Shown piece by piece: positions 8,448-16,494 of a stretch of 64,000 nt of DNA. The DNA is from Bacteroidales bacterium (GTDB taxonomy: Bacteria; Bacteroidota; Bacteroidia; Bacteroidales; P3). The DNA is taken from positions 62,001 to 126,000 of the forward strand of contig JAIKVZ010000031.1 in the NCBI GenBank assembly GCA_024685285.1, written 5' to 3'. How positions within the stretch are numbered: position 1 is the first letter of the stretch; each line of letters begins with the position of its first letter. The translations under genes were made by a program, and so were the position numbers. The notes under the pieces were generated by a model that made no database searches, had not been told where the DNA came from, and saw only the letters and a list, made by a program, of their open reading frames with translations.

Positions 8448-9098
8448 CTACTCTATGGCCGCAGTGGCCTTTTTCTTCTTCTTTTTCTTCTTTTTCTTTT
8501 TTTGCTGCACAGCCGCCTGGGCACCCTTGCCGAGCATACCCATCTGGAAGAGGAGGTCGCGGCTCTCGCGGAACTGGAAGTAGGGGCTGACCTTGAGGCG
8601 GCCGTTGCTCATCTCGGCGAGCTGCTCGACAATTAGATTGTCGTCCACCGAGTCGCGGTTCCATATCAGATATGAGCGCTTCATGCCGTTGGCAATCATC
8701 TCGACGAGGTTGTCCTTCTCCTCGCCGTCGGGCATATCGGCCACCTTCTCCACCATTGCCTGCATTGAGCGGCCATAGTGCGGAAAGCGAATCTTGCCCG
8801 TGGGGTAGTGCAATGGGTGCGGCCGCAACTCGGCCTCGTCGCGCTTCACCACAGGGTAGGGGCAGTCGACATCGAGCTGCCAGTCTGAGAGCATGAGCAT
8901 GTGGTCCCACAACATCTGCTTGTAGTCGGCGTGCTCGCGGCTCTTGGGGTTCACCTGGGCCATCACCTCCACAATGCCGGCAGCCATACGGTTGCGGCGC
9001 TGGCGGTCTTCGATAAGCATAGCCTGACGGATGAGCTTATAGACGTTGCGGCCGTAGTCGCTGATTTTGATATGTTCGCGTTGGGTATTGTATTCCAC
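8448..9098 (-). CDS. DUF4290 family protein with polylysine tail
   Basis: A 216-residue cytosolic protein with no recognised catalytic motif; the EYNTQREHIKISDYGRNVYK opening and the following predicted helices match DUF4290, a conserved Bacteroidota family. I chose the GTG at 9098, just before EYNTQ. It lies 16 bases after the stop of the preceding gene and begins where family members start; an upstream ATG at 9155 would add 19 unrelated residues and overlap that gene. The C-terminus carries 11 consecutive lysines encoded by mixed AAA/AAG (about 8479-8511), then ATAAIE. The tail is basic and its DNA is prone to length change. It is followed by murA. Confidence 0.8.
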   Translation of the reverse strand: MEYNTQREHIKISDYGRNVYKLIRQAMLIEDRQRRNRMAAGIVEVMAQVNPKSREHADYKQMLWDHMLMLSDWQLDVDCPYPVVKRDEAELRPHPLHYPTGKIRFPHYGRSMQAMVEKVADMPDGEEKDNLVEMIANGMKRSYLIWNRDSVDDNLIVEQLAEMSNGRLKVSPYFQFRESRDLLFQMGMLGKGAQAAVQQKKKKKKKKKKKATAAIE

Positions 9099-9114
9099 TG
9101 GGTTGTTATTTGGT

Positions 9115-9666
9115 TCAGAACAAAGTATATGGGTGATAGAAACGGCTGCAGGCATAGCGGTCTATGTCGTAGGGCAACAGCCGGGCCATAGGGCCGTCGG
9201 CCCTGGCATAGAGCAACATAAGCCCAAGTTCGGTGCCGCGGGAGGTCTGCCAGCGGGCCTGGCCCTCGACAACAAGAGCCCTACCCGACCTCAACCCGAA
9301 CCCAACCCCGTCAAAAGGCTGACACTGAGCCATATAGAGTTTACCGCTGAGAATGAGGCCGTTGGCGGCGCGGTAGGAGGCTCCGGCCATGGCGGCGGCC
9401 ACGGCGGCGCGGCGGCGCGGCGCAAAATCGCGACGGCCGGGATTGAGCGGCATCGCCACATCCAGACTGGCAGCGGCAAAACCGCCCTCGACACTGAGAC
9501 GCGGCGAAGCCTGCACGCTGAACGCGGCACCGCTGCCCATAAGCGAACCGATGTTCGATACAGCCGCCACCCCGCCCACACAGAACGAGGGCTGCACACG
9601 CTGCTGGGCCTGCACGCCAAAGGCGCACAGCAGCAGGGCGGCGAGGATGACGATGGCACGTTTCAT
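9115..9666 (-). CDS. Exported protein of unknown function (probable small outer-membrane barrel)
   Basis: The 183-residue frame starts at the ATG at 9666. MKRAIVILAALLLCAFGVQA then forms a clear signal peptide cut before QQ; an upstream ATG at 9678 is possible. The mature part is rich in Gly/Ala with alternating hydrophobic strands (GGVAAVSNIGSLMGSG, LSVEGGFAAASLDVAM), suggesting a beta-rich outer-membrane or periplasmic protein; it ends in an aromatic residue (YTLF) as many outer-membrane barrels do. Codons for GVGFGLRSGR coincide with a copy of the dispersed G-rich repeat (9279-9321). The gene ends 16 bases before the GTG of the DUF4290 gene. I do not recognise the family. Confidence 0.65.
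   Translation of the reverse strand: MKRAIVILAALLLCAFGVQAQQRVQPSFCVGGVAAVSNIGSLMGSGAAFSVQASPRLSVEGGFAAASLDVAMPLNPGRRDFAPRRRAAVAAAMAGASYRAANGLILSGKLYMAQCQPFDGVGFGLRSGRALVVEGQARWQTSRGTELGLMLLYARADGPMARLLPYDIDRYACSRFYHPYTLF
9279..9321 (-). repeat. In-gene copy of the dispersed G-rich repeat
   Basis: On the minus strand: CAGCCTTTTGAC, then GGTTGGGTTCGGGTTGAGG, then TCGGGTAGGG. It differs from the intergenic copy at 45285-45327 at only about 5 of 43 positions. It is fully inside the coding frame of the 9115-9666 gene, encoding QPFDGVGFGLRSGR. Confidence 0.75.
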
Positions 9667-9764
9667 GTTGGGCTGCATTACGTTGCTATTTATAATGAAC
9701 GCGAAAAGCAGCATATTATTGTGCCGCCGGTGCTATTTTTTTTAACCTATGGAATTTTAGTGGC

Positions 9765-9842
9765 TCAGAAGGTGTATGTGGCGCTGAGCGAGAGGCGCAG
9801 GTTGGCCACCGGCCCGAGGGAGACGGTGTACTCTATCTCGTT
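9765..9842 (-). pseudogene. 3'-end fragment of a porin gene (duplicate of the 10631-11851 gene terminus)
   Basis: The minus-strand frame reads NEIEYTVSLG then PVANLRLSLSATYTF and a TGA stop. The intact porin gene at 10631 ends PVANLRLSLSATYAF and TGA. The DNA at 9774-9813 is identical over 40 bases to 10640-10679, and similarity extends a few dozen bases further on both sides. No start or body of a second porin precedes the fragment: two in-frame TAA codons and the stop region of the ORF6N gene come immediately upstream. It is therefore a remnant or a target-end duplication, not a gene. Confidence 0.8.
9774..9813. repeat. 40-bp direct repeat, left copy (flanks the ORF6N gene)
   Basis: Identical, base for base, to 10640-10679 in the same orientation. 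Both copies are the 3' coding end of a porin gene; the pair encloses the ORF6N gene with its promoter in an interval of about 0.87 kb. Confidence 0.9.
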
Positions 9843-9849
9843 TTATTAA

Positions 9850-10467
9850 TTATTTACCTGTTTTGAATCCGATCTGCTTTCGCGGTTGCTGTGAAGTGGA
9901 CCGTAATTGGTCGAGTGCGTTGTTTATTGCCTCAATTTGGACAGCAATCTCATTGTTGGTCTGTTCTTGCTGCTCATTGATGTCGTTTTGGTCGTGGAGA
10001 ATTTCATCAATATAGGCGTTCAACTGATCAACTTTGTGCGAGAGTTGTTCGTATCGCAAATCAGTAGCCTGTATGGCAGCCACTGCATGACGTATGGCAA
10101 CAAAGGCTCGCATTATATTTATGTTCACTTGTACCGCCGTTTTGCTACGCAAAATACCAGACAACATTGCCACGCCTTCTTCGGTGAAAGCAAAGGGCAT
10201 ATATTTTCTGTGTTGCCCCCGTCCGCTCTTTAAGGTGCCATTTTGGCATCTTAAAGATACATATTCATCGTTAGTGATTTCAAACATGAAATCTTTCGGG
10301 AAGCGGTCAATATTTCTTCTCACCTGACGTTTCAACTGTGCCACCTCCACCTCATACAGTTCTGCCAAGTCGTAATCAAGCATTACCTTTTGCCCTCGTA
10401 AATCAAAAATGTTATTCTTGATGGTTTCAACCAAAGTATCGCTATTCATTATTGCTATCTCGTTCAT
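9850..10467 (-). CDS. ORF6N-domain protein
   Basis: A 205-residue protein. Residues about 18-105 match the ORF6N domain: IFDLRGQKVMLDYDLAELY, then VAQLKRQVRRNIDRFPKDFMFEI-type sequence and FAFTEEGVAMLSGILRS. This DNA-binding-type domain is common in phage and mobile-element proteins and in many scattered single genes of Bacteroidota. The C-terminal third is a Gln/Asn-rich predicted coiled coil. The gene is visibly more AT-rich than its neighbours and has its own promoter at 10557-10587. It lies between two copies of a porin 3' end, so it was probably inserted or acquired. Its role is unknown; a regulatory or anti-phage role would be guesswork. Confidence 0.9.
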   Translation of the reverse strand: MNEIAIMNSDTLVETIKNNIFDLRGQKVMLDYDLAELYEVEVAQLKRQVRRNIDRFPKDFMFEITNDEYVSLRCQNGTLKSGRGQHRKYMPFAFTEEGVAMLSGILRSKTAVQVNINIMRAFVAIRHAVAAIQATDLRYEQLSHKVDQLNAYIDEILHDQNDINEQQEQTNNEIAVQIEAINNALDQLRSTSQQPRKQIGFKTGK

Positions 10468-10556
10468 GATAAATGCCTTTTCAATTCAACTTCTATTTTG
10501 GATTGACTCTCGGAAGTCTGCGGTGTTCATGATGTTTATGTCTGCCATCTGATTTG

Positions 10557-10587
10557 CAAAAATACAAATTTTTTCCGAACTGGCAAA
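10557..10587 (-). promoter_or_regulatory. Bacteroidota-type promoter of the ORF6N gene
   Basis: On the minus strand, TTTG (10587-10584), 19 bases, then TATTTTTG (10564-10557). This fits the Bacteroidota consensus TTTG-N19/20-TAnnTTTG. It lies about 90 bases upstream of the ORF6N start. Confidence 0.7.
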
Positions 10588-10630
10588 AAGATTTTGCCAA
10601 TATCTGGAAATCAACGCTGTGTCATGTGGC

Positions 10631-11851
10631 TCAGAAAGCGTATGTGGCGCTGAGCGAGAGGCGCAGGTTGGCCACCGGCTCGGGGTCGGCGGTGTACTTG
10701 GCGCAGGTGTACTCGGCCTCGGCGGTTAGGCTGAAAGCAGCACTGGCGGCATAGGTGAGACGCGGCTGCACCCGCCACAGGTAGTCGATGTCGTGTCCCC
10801 GGCCAAAGATGTGGAGGGCGTCGGCGTGGTTGCCGCTGTCGGTATTAACGGCATAGCCGGCAAAAATGCCCGGGCGCCAGCGGCCTCTGTTGCGCTCGAT
10901 GCCAAGCCACACGGTGTTGAAGTGCCAGTCGGCAAACGAGCTGTCGGCCAACATCAAGTATCCGCCCAGCGAGCAGCCCTCGTAGAGGCTGTTGTTGAGC
11001 AGTGTCTGCGCCTTGACGGTAACGGGGCCGAGATTAATCTTTCCGAAAAGTGAATAGGAAAGTGAAGAATATTTTTGCCGTGAGGGTTGCCACGCTGTTG
11101 CAACCGACTGAACCATCGGCTGTATAGTCTTGGCGTTGACAGCTACGCCGACAAAGAGGCCACCGGTACGGTATCGCAGCTGAGCTGTGAGTTCTGGCAC
11201 CACGCTGTGTCGGGCAAACAGGGTACTACTGGCCGGCTGGCCGTTGAGTAGTCCCTGACTCATGTTGTCGAGTTGCCATTGAGCAACGGCCACCGCCTCG
11301 AAACCACCTGCAGCATACTCGTAGCGCACCTGCGGCTGACGGGCATAGCAGTGGAACGGGGCCCCCATGTTGAGTGGGTTGGTCATGGGCATAATTTCGT
11401 GCACCACCATGGCATACCAATACTGACCGGCCAGCAGACGATGGTGCTGCCACCGCAGGTCGAAATAGGCGTGGCGCAAGCGCAGGTTGTTGATGGCTGC
11501 GTTGGTGGCGCCGGTGAAGTCGCCCTCGATATAGGCTGTGGCTTTGGCACCAAACACATCGGGTCCTTGCACACGAAGGCCGAGGCGGGCGGTGATAGCC
11601 AACAGGTTGGCCTGCCAGCCGTCGTTGATATCGTTGCCGTTGCTATCGAGGCTTACCGGCTTGGGGTAGAAAAGCATCATGTCTTCGCGACCTCCCACCA
11701 CGGCGCGGCTGTCGGCGTAGTAGTGGGGGTTGACAAATCCCGTAAGCTGCCACGCGGGGCTCTGGGCCACCGCGGGGGTAAGCCACGAGACCGCTACGAA
11801 CAAGACCGCCAAGGCCAGAAAGGGTGCATAGGAGTTGTGTTTCATAACCAT
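10631..11851 (-). CDS. Outer-membrane porin-like beta-barrel protein
   Basis: The start is taken at the ATG at 11851, which overlaps the TGA of the MBOAT gene (TGATG), giving 406 residues; the ATG at 11845 is an alternative. A signal peptide (FLALAVLFVAVSWLTPAVAQ) is followed by strands such as WQLTGFVNPHYYADSR, RHAYFDLRWQHHRLLAGQYW and PQVRYEYAAGGFEAVAVAQW. The protein ends in LSLSATYAF with a terminal aromatic residue, all typical of large outer-membrane barrels. It is the last gene of an operon with two SGNH proteins and an MBOAT acyltransferase, so export or uptake of an acetylated polysaccharide is possible but unproven. Its 3' end is duplicated at 9765. Confidence 0.8.
   Translation of the reverse strand: MVMKHNSYAPFLALAVLFVAVSWLTPAVAQSPAWQLTGFVNPHYYADSRAVVGGREDMMLFYPKPVSLDSNGNDINDGWQANLLAITARLGLRVQGPDVFGAKATAYIEGDFTGATNAAINNLRLRHAYFDLRWQHHRLLAGQYWYAMVVHEIMPMTNPLNMGAPFHCYARQPQVRYEYAAGGFEAVAVAQWQLDNMSQGLLNGQPASSTLFARHSVVPELTAQLRYRTGGLFVGVAVNAKTIQPMVQSVATAWQPSRQKYSSLSYSLFGKINLGPVTVKAQTLLNNSLYEGCSLGGYLMLADSSFADWHFNTVWLGIERNRGRWRPGIFAGYAVNTDSGNHADALHIFGRGHDIDYLWRVQPRLTYAASAAFSLTAEAEYTCAKYTADPEPVANLRLSLSATYAF
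10640..10679. repeat. 40-bp direct repeat, right copy (inside the porin 3' end)
   Basis: Identical to 9774-9813. This copy is part of the intact porin coding sequence. Confidence 0.9.
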
Positions 11852-13752
11852 CAGAATTGGAAATAGATGAAAGGTTGCAAATCGGCCGTTACAAACTGGT
11901 ATAGCAGCACAACCGCCAGCACAACCGCAGGTACCATAAGCCACAGCGGCATGGAGGCGAACCAAAGGCGGTAGCGGCGTTTGAAGCGCTCGGGCAGCCA
12001 GTGCACAGCCATACCCAGCACAAAAAGCAGAAAGACATTGCGGTAGGCCCACAAGATGTCGGGCACTTGGCCCCACTGCCAGCGACTACCTATCTGGCCC
12101 ACCATCTGGCTGGCGGTGCGCCAAGCCACTTCGTTGGCCTCGGCCGGATTAAGATTGGAACCGCTACGGAAAAAGAGACGTGTGAAGCTTATGAAGACGA
12201 AAGTAAGGGCTGTGTTCCACACAGTGGTTAGGCCCTGCTTGAAACCCGAGGAGCGATAGGCATCGCCACGCCACACCGGCACCAAGTTGAGCAGCAGCAC
12301 GGCAACTGCCGTTACCACCGCAGCCAAGCCCAACATATTGCTCAATGGTCCGGGCAGCGCACGCGGCAAAACCAGTCCTGCTCCACCGATAAACAACGCC
12401 ATGACAAGACGCTGCGACGGATTGAGTTTCTTCCACCATTTGTATACCAAGATGCCCAATCCGTTGAGGCCACCCCATGTCACAAAGTTCATCGAGGCTC
12501 CATGCCACAAACCACCCAAGAGCATGGTGTCCATATTGTTGACATTTGTACCCATCTCGCGGCGATGGGCCGGAAACAACAGATAGACCGCCAGCAGCAC
12601 CACTGCCAGCACAATCCCCGTGACAGTGACCACCATACTCTTGGCCATGACGGCAAACGCAGCCAGCACTGCAGCCAGTATGAAGTAGGAAAGCCATCCA
12701 GCCGAACGGTTGCCGCCAAGGGGTATGTAGAGGTAGTCTTTGAGCCAGTTGCTGAGCGAGATGTGCCACCGTTTCCAGAAGCCGGCGGGGTTGGTGGCCT
12801 TGTAGGGCGAACGGAAGTTGAGCGGCAGATAGAAGCCCATGAGCATAGCCACGCCGATGGCAATATCGGTGTAGCCCGAGAAGTCGGCGTAGACTTGAAG
12901 CGAGTAGACCATCAGCGCCATAAAATTCTCAAACGGTGTGAAAAGGGTGGGATTGTCGAAAACGCGGTCGACAAAACTCACGGCTAAATAGTCTGAGAGT
13001 ATTATCTTCTTGAATAGGCCGTTCATAATCCAAAACACAGCTATGCCAAACTGACGGCGCGAAAGGAAAAACGGCTTATAGAGCTGCGGCACAAACTGGT
13101 CGGCACGAACAATGGGGCCTGCAACCAACTGCGGGAAAAAGGAGGTGTAGAACCCGAAGTCGAGCACATTGGAGACATGGCGCACTTTGCGGTGGTAGAC
13201 GTCGACAATGTAGCTTATATTCTGAAAGGTGAAGAACGATATGCCCACTGGCAACACTATGACCGAGGCATCGAAGCGTGCGGTTGTTGTGAAGTGGTTG
13301 CTCCACTGAGCCAAAAAATTGACCACCTGCACATTAGAGTGAGTGGCAGTGTTGTAGATATCGGTGAAGAAATAGGCGTATTTGAAGTAGCAAAGCACTG
13401 CCAGATTGATGACCACGCCGACGGTCATGAGGGCTTTGCGGCGACCCGAGGCGGTACCGCGATCTGCCAACGCATCCATACGCCATCCAAGCAAGTAACC
13501 CAGAAAAGTTGACAGCACAAGCAATAAAACAAACAGTCCCGACGTTTTATAATAGAACAGCAGACTCACCGCAAACAGATAGCCGTTGCGCAGCACTCGT
13601 CGCGTCGCATTCCACTTACGCCACGATGCCACCAAGCAGAACAAAGCATAGACCACTAGCAGGAACGCCCAGAAATTGAACTGGGTGAAAAGCAGCGGAT
13701 GCTTATTGTCGAACGACAAAAGGCTAATAAGATATGTAGCGATATCGCTCAT
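11851..13752 (-). CDS. MBOAT family O-acyltransferase (AlgI/DltB-like)
   Basis: An integral inner-membrane protein of 633 residues that in its family moves acetyl groups across the membrane for O-acetylation of polysaccharides. Key blocks are YADFSGYTDIAIGVAMLMGF, FWKRWHISLSNWLKDYLYIP and LLGGLWHGASMNFVTWGG; His417 in WHGAS is the conserved MBOAT catalytic His. I chose the ATG at 13752 (MSDIATYLISLL), so the gene overlaps the preceding SGNH gene by 29 bases. It is followed by the porin gene with a TGATG overlap. The pairing with two SGNH proteins mirrors alginate and cellulose acetylation systems; the actual polymer is unknown. Confidence 0.92.
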   Translation of the reverse strand: MSDIATYLISLLSFDNKHPLLFTQFNFWAFLLVVYALFCLVASWRKWNATRRVLRNGYLFAVSLLFYYKTSGLFVLLLVLSTFLGYLLGWRMDALADRGTASGRRKALMTVGVVINLAVLCYFKYAYFFTDIYNTATHSNVQVVNFLAQWSNHFTTTARFDASVIVLPVGISFFTFQNISYIVDVYHRKVRHVSNVLDFGFYTSFFPQLVAGPIVRADQFVPQLYKPFFLSRRQFGIAVFWIMNGLFKKIILSDYLAVSFVDRVFDNPTLFTPFENFMALMVYSLQVYADFSGYTDIAIGVAMLMGFYLPLNFRSPYKATNPAGFWKRWHISLSNWLKDYLYIPLGGNRSAGWLSYFILAAVLAAFAVMAKSMVVTVTGIVLAVVLLAVYLLFPAHRREMGTNVNNMDTMLLGGLWHGASMNFVTWGGLNGLGILVYKWWKKLNPSQRLVMALFIGGAGLVLPRALPGPLSNMLGLAAVVTAVAVLLLNLVPVWRGDAYRSSGFKQGLTTVWNTALTFVFISFTRLFFRSGSNLNPAEANEVAWRTASQMVGQIGSRWQWGQVPDILWAYRNVFLLFVLGMAVHWLPERFKRRYRLWFASMPLWLMVPAVVLAVVLLYQFVTADLQPFIYFQF

Positions 13753-15079
13753 CTGCGGCAGGTATTGAGTTTTGTTTATGCTTGGTAAGACGTTGGTGCT
13801 CCAAATATTTGTTGTACGACTCCAGGATGGCATTGCTAAGCAGATCGGCCACCAACTCATAGCCTGCACGGGTAAAGTGCACCCGGTCATACTGAGCCAA
13901 CTTGGCCTTGCGCCACTGCTCCATCGACTTGAGACCACCCATGACTTCGAACTGGTCCCACACAACCCCGTCGGCTTGTCGGGCAATACGATTCACAGCC
14001 TCGCGTACCAGCGGTCCGTTGTGGTTTACATGGTAGTTGCGGCGGCTCACACGGCGGTATGAGTCGTTGTTGGTGATGAAAATGAAGGCACAGTCGGGAT
14101 TGACCGAGCGTATGGAGTCTACCAGCCGCATATAGTTGAGGTGGAACTGTGCAGTGTCGAAATTGGGACCCGAGGCATCGTTGATGCCAATGCCGCATAT
14201 CACCAAATCTGGACGGAGCAGACGCAGATCCTGCGTAAAGTGCGGGCAACGTTCCAGATAATCGGGCAATGCCGCCCCGTTCACCCCAATGGAGTGGTAT
14301 GTAAGTCCCGAGCGGCGGTTGCCAAGGTAAATCCCAGTAAGTGTGAAATCTTCGCCATTGCGGCAAGGCAAAACTACACTAAACGAATCGACAGGGCGCG
14401 AAAGGTTGAAAATAAAACGCCGGGTGGCAGGGTCGATGTATGAGGGTTGCACCTTGCGCTGCGACCCATCGGGTGTGCAGACCGACAGGTTGGGCACTAC
14501 ACCCTGGCCAGAATAACCAAAGACAATGATATGCTGCGTAGCATAGTCGACGCCTGAGTCACACAATGTTATACCTATTGTCGAAACTGTATCGTGGGCG
14601 GTAACCGCAATGCCGCATACACCAAGGGGATGTGCAGGCGGCTTGTGCACGTTGCGGGTAAGCTCCATCTTCTCGCGGCAACTCACCTTGTAGTCGGGCG
14701 GATTGTTGCATTTGGCGGCCGCCGAATAGGGGAAAATCATACCCCTCCCGGCCCTCATCGATGGGAATGCGGCCAACAGGTTGCGCCTCACACGGTTGGG
14801 CAATGTTCCTGCCTGAACGTGAGAGCCGCCGATGTGTAGCACGTTGATATTGCCAACACCCGTAGAATCAACCCTTTGCAAGCGGCGTAGAAGATGTTGA
14901 TACGACCCTGACACGGTGTCAAACCGAATGTGATTGGCCTTATAGTCTATAAATGAATACTTTGGCAAATCGCGCAGCGGCACTTGTGCAGCGGCAGGCA
15001 GAACGGCGGCCAAAAGCAGTGACAGTATGGCCAAAGCCTGTACCGTGAGGACGTTGAGTGGTTTGTGGCATTTTGTCAT
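13724..15079 (-). CDS. SGNH/GDSL-fold exported esterase or acetyltransferase
   Basis: A 451-residue protein with an N-terminal signal or anchor segment (LAILSLLLAAVLPAAAQ). SGNH blocks are present in order: VLHIGGSHVQAG with candidate nucleophile Ser86, IGINDASGPN (the G-x-N-D region), and YDRVHFTRAGYE with Asp398 and His401. It therefore has the full Ser-His-Asp set and should act in the periplasm. It overlaps the upstream SGNH gene by four bases (ATGA) and the MBOAT gene by 29 bases. In AlgX/AlgJ-like systems such proteins take acetyl groups delivered by the MBOAT partner; that role is inferred from context. Confidence 0.85.
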   Translation of the reverse strand: MTKCHKPLNVLTVQALAILSLLLAAVLPAAAQVPLRDLPKYSFIDYKANHIRFDTVSGSYQHLLRRLQRVDSTGVGNINVLHIGGSHVQAGTLPNRVRRNLLAAFPSMRAGRGMIFPYSAAAKCNNPPDYKVSCREKMELTRNVHKPPAHPLGVCGIAVTAHDTVSTIGITLCDSGVDYATQHIIVFGYSGQGVVPNLSVCTPDGSQRKVQPSYIDPATRRFIFNLSRPVDSFSVVLPCRNGEDFTLTGIYLGNRRSGLTYHSIGVNGAALPDYLERCPHFTQDLRLLRPDLVICGIGINDASGPNFDTAQFHLNYMRLVDSIRSVNPDCAFIFITNNDSYRRVSRRNYHVNHNGPLVREAVNRIARQADGVVWDQFEVMGGLKSMEQWRKAKLAQYDRVHFTRAGYELVADLLSNAILESYNKYLEHQRLTKHKQNSIPAADERYRYISY

Positions 15080-16476
15080 TGCGCCACCTCCTTCTTGAGA
15101 CGGTATATGTGGTAGAGATTCATCAATGCATCGGCCAAGCGGTCGCCCATTATGTCGGCTCCACGCTGCGAGAAGTGCACGTAGTCCTGTCCACCAAGTC
15201 CGCTTTTAACCCAAGCTACCATAGAGTTGTGCCCTCCCATAGCGTGGTATATGCTCCAGTAGGCCGCACCGTGACTGAGTGCAGTCTGACGCAGAGCCGA
15301 CACCACCGAGTCAAGGTGTGGGTAGCTCTGCAACCGGCCGCCGACGGTGGTGGACATATCGCTCGGCCCTATGAAGAGAACTTTGGCCCCCGGGCAGCAA
15401 GCCTTAACGCGGTCTATCTGGCGCCCTATTGAATTGCAATAAGTTTCTAACGGCTTGGCACTGCGCAGATAAGGCACAGAATTGCCGCCAAACTGCATTA
15501 TCACCAACCCGATGTCCATAAGACTGTAGGCCTGTGCCAGCTCAGCAGAGTCGACCAAAGTGAACTGCTGGCCTGAGCAGCCGCGCATGGGCACATTGTC
15601 AACCGCCACACCGCCAGCTCCATCGACCATTAAGCCATAAAGGTCGGCCTCGCCCTTAACTCTGATTCTCATTATATTCAGTGCCGAATCAAACTGCAGC
15701 GTAGCAGACAAAGCACCTGTCGAGTCGAAACGCATGACCGTGTCGATGCCAGCCTTGCGATTGACAAATGATGCCTCGAATTGGCCTCTCTTGTTGCGAG
15801 CCAACAAGGTGATACGGTTGAAAGAATGCAGCAATGAGTCGACACGGGCATTGGTTGTAGCCCTGACGGTGGTTGTTGCCTGACCGCTAAGAATAAAATC
15901 CTGAATCATAGGGCCATAGTTGCCGCGCCGAGTTCGGTGCACCGTGCTGTCACCAAACGGTGCATAGTGGCTCAAAGCTCCCGAGGCCGAAAGCGACACC
16001 GCCGGCGAGGCAATGATGGTGCAAAATGGCACCAATCCTGGCCCCGAGCCGCCAAAACGGTGCTGCAAAGCCGAGCGCAGGCGTGAACTCATGCGGTCCA
16101 TCTCAATCTGCGAGTCGCCGTAGTGCAACACTCTGACGGTGCGTCCCTCGGCACGGGCCCGTTCAAAGGAGGCAAACAGAGGGTCGAAAAAGTCCTCGCT
16201 GGGTAGCCAGAAACGGGTATCGGCCGTGTCGGCCAAGCTTTGGCGGAAAGCAATGGAGTCTTTGCGGCTCTGCATGACTGGGTCTTCCTCGACCGCAAGA
16301 TAAGCCTCAACATCCAGTGCCGTGCTGTCGGCATCTGAATTGAGCACTTTGGCCATTGTTGGCATACGCAGCGTGGCGTCGCTAAGCTGAACCCCGTCGG
16401 CAGGGAAAAACATCACCACCGCGGCCAGCAAGGCTATTACAGAGGCCATGAATATCAGTACGCGGTGTGCTTTCAT
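15076..16476 (-). CDS. SGNH/GDSL-fold exported esterase or acetyltransferase (first of pair)
   Basis: A 466-residue protein with an N-terminal membrane segment (VLIFMASVIALLAAVVMFFP). The SGNH motifs are VRVLHYGDSQIEMDRM with Ser122, IMQFGGNSVPY with the conserved Gly and Asn, and GGQDYVHFSQRGADIM with Asp431 and His434. It resembles the downstream SGNH protein in order and length but differs in sequence, so the two are diverged paralogues. It starts 18 bases after the lpxD stop and overlaps the second SGNH gene by four bases, so translation is likely coupled. Expected site of action is the periplasm, in polysaccharide O-acetylation. Confidence 0.85.
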   Translation of the reverse strand: MKAHRVLIFMASVIALLAAVVMFFPADGVQLSDATLRMPTMAKVLNSDADSTALDVEAYLAVEEDPVMQSRKDSIAFRQSLADTADTRFWLPSEDFFDPLFASFERARAEGRTVRVLHYGDSQIEMDRMSSRLRSALQHRFGGSGPGLVPFCTIIASPAVSLSASGALSHYAPFGDSTVHRTRRGNYGPMIQDFILSGQATTTVRATTNARVDSLLHSFNRITLLARNKRGQFEASFVNRKAGIDTVMRFDSTGALSATLQFDSALNIMRIRVKGEADLYGLMVDGAGGVAVDNVPMRGCSGQQFTLVDSAELAQAYSLMDIGLVIMQFGGNSVPYLRSAKPLETYCNSIGRQIDRVKACCPGAKVLFIGPSDMSTTVGGRLQSYPHLDSVVSALRQTALSHGAAYWSIYHAMGGHNSMVAWVKSGLGGQDYVHFSQRGADIMGDRLADALMNLYHIYRLKKEVAQ

Positions 16477-16494
16477 TCGGTTTGGAGTGTGTTG

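Noticed and set aside
9850..10467. ORF6N gene as part of a prophage
   Set aside because: No phage structural, lysis or integrase gene is nearby; the inserted interval is under 1 kb.
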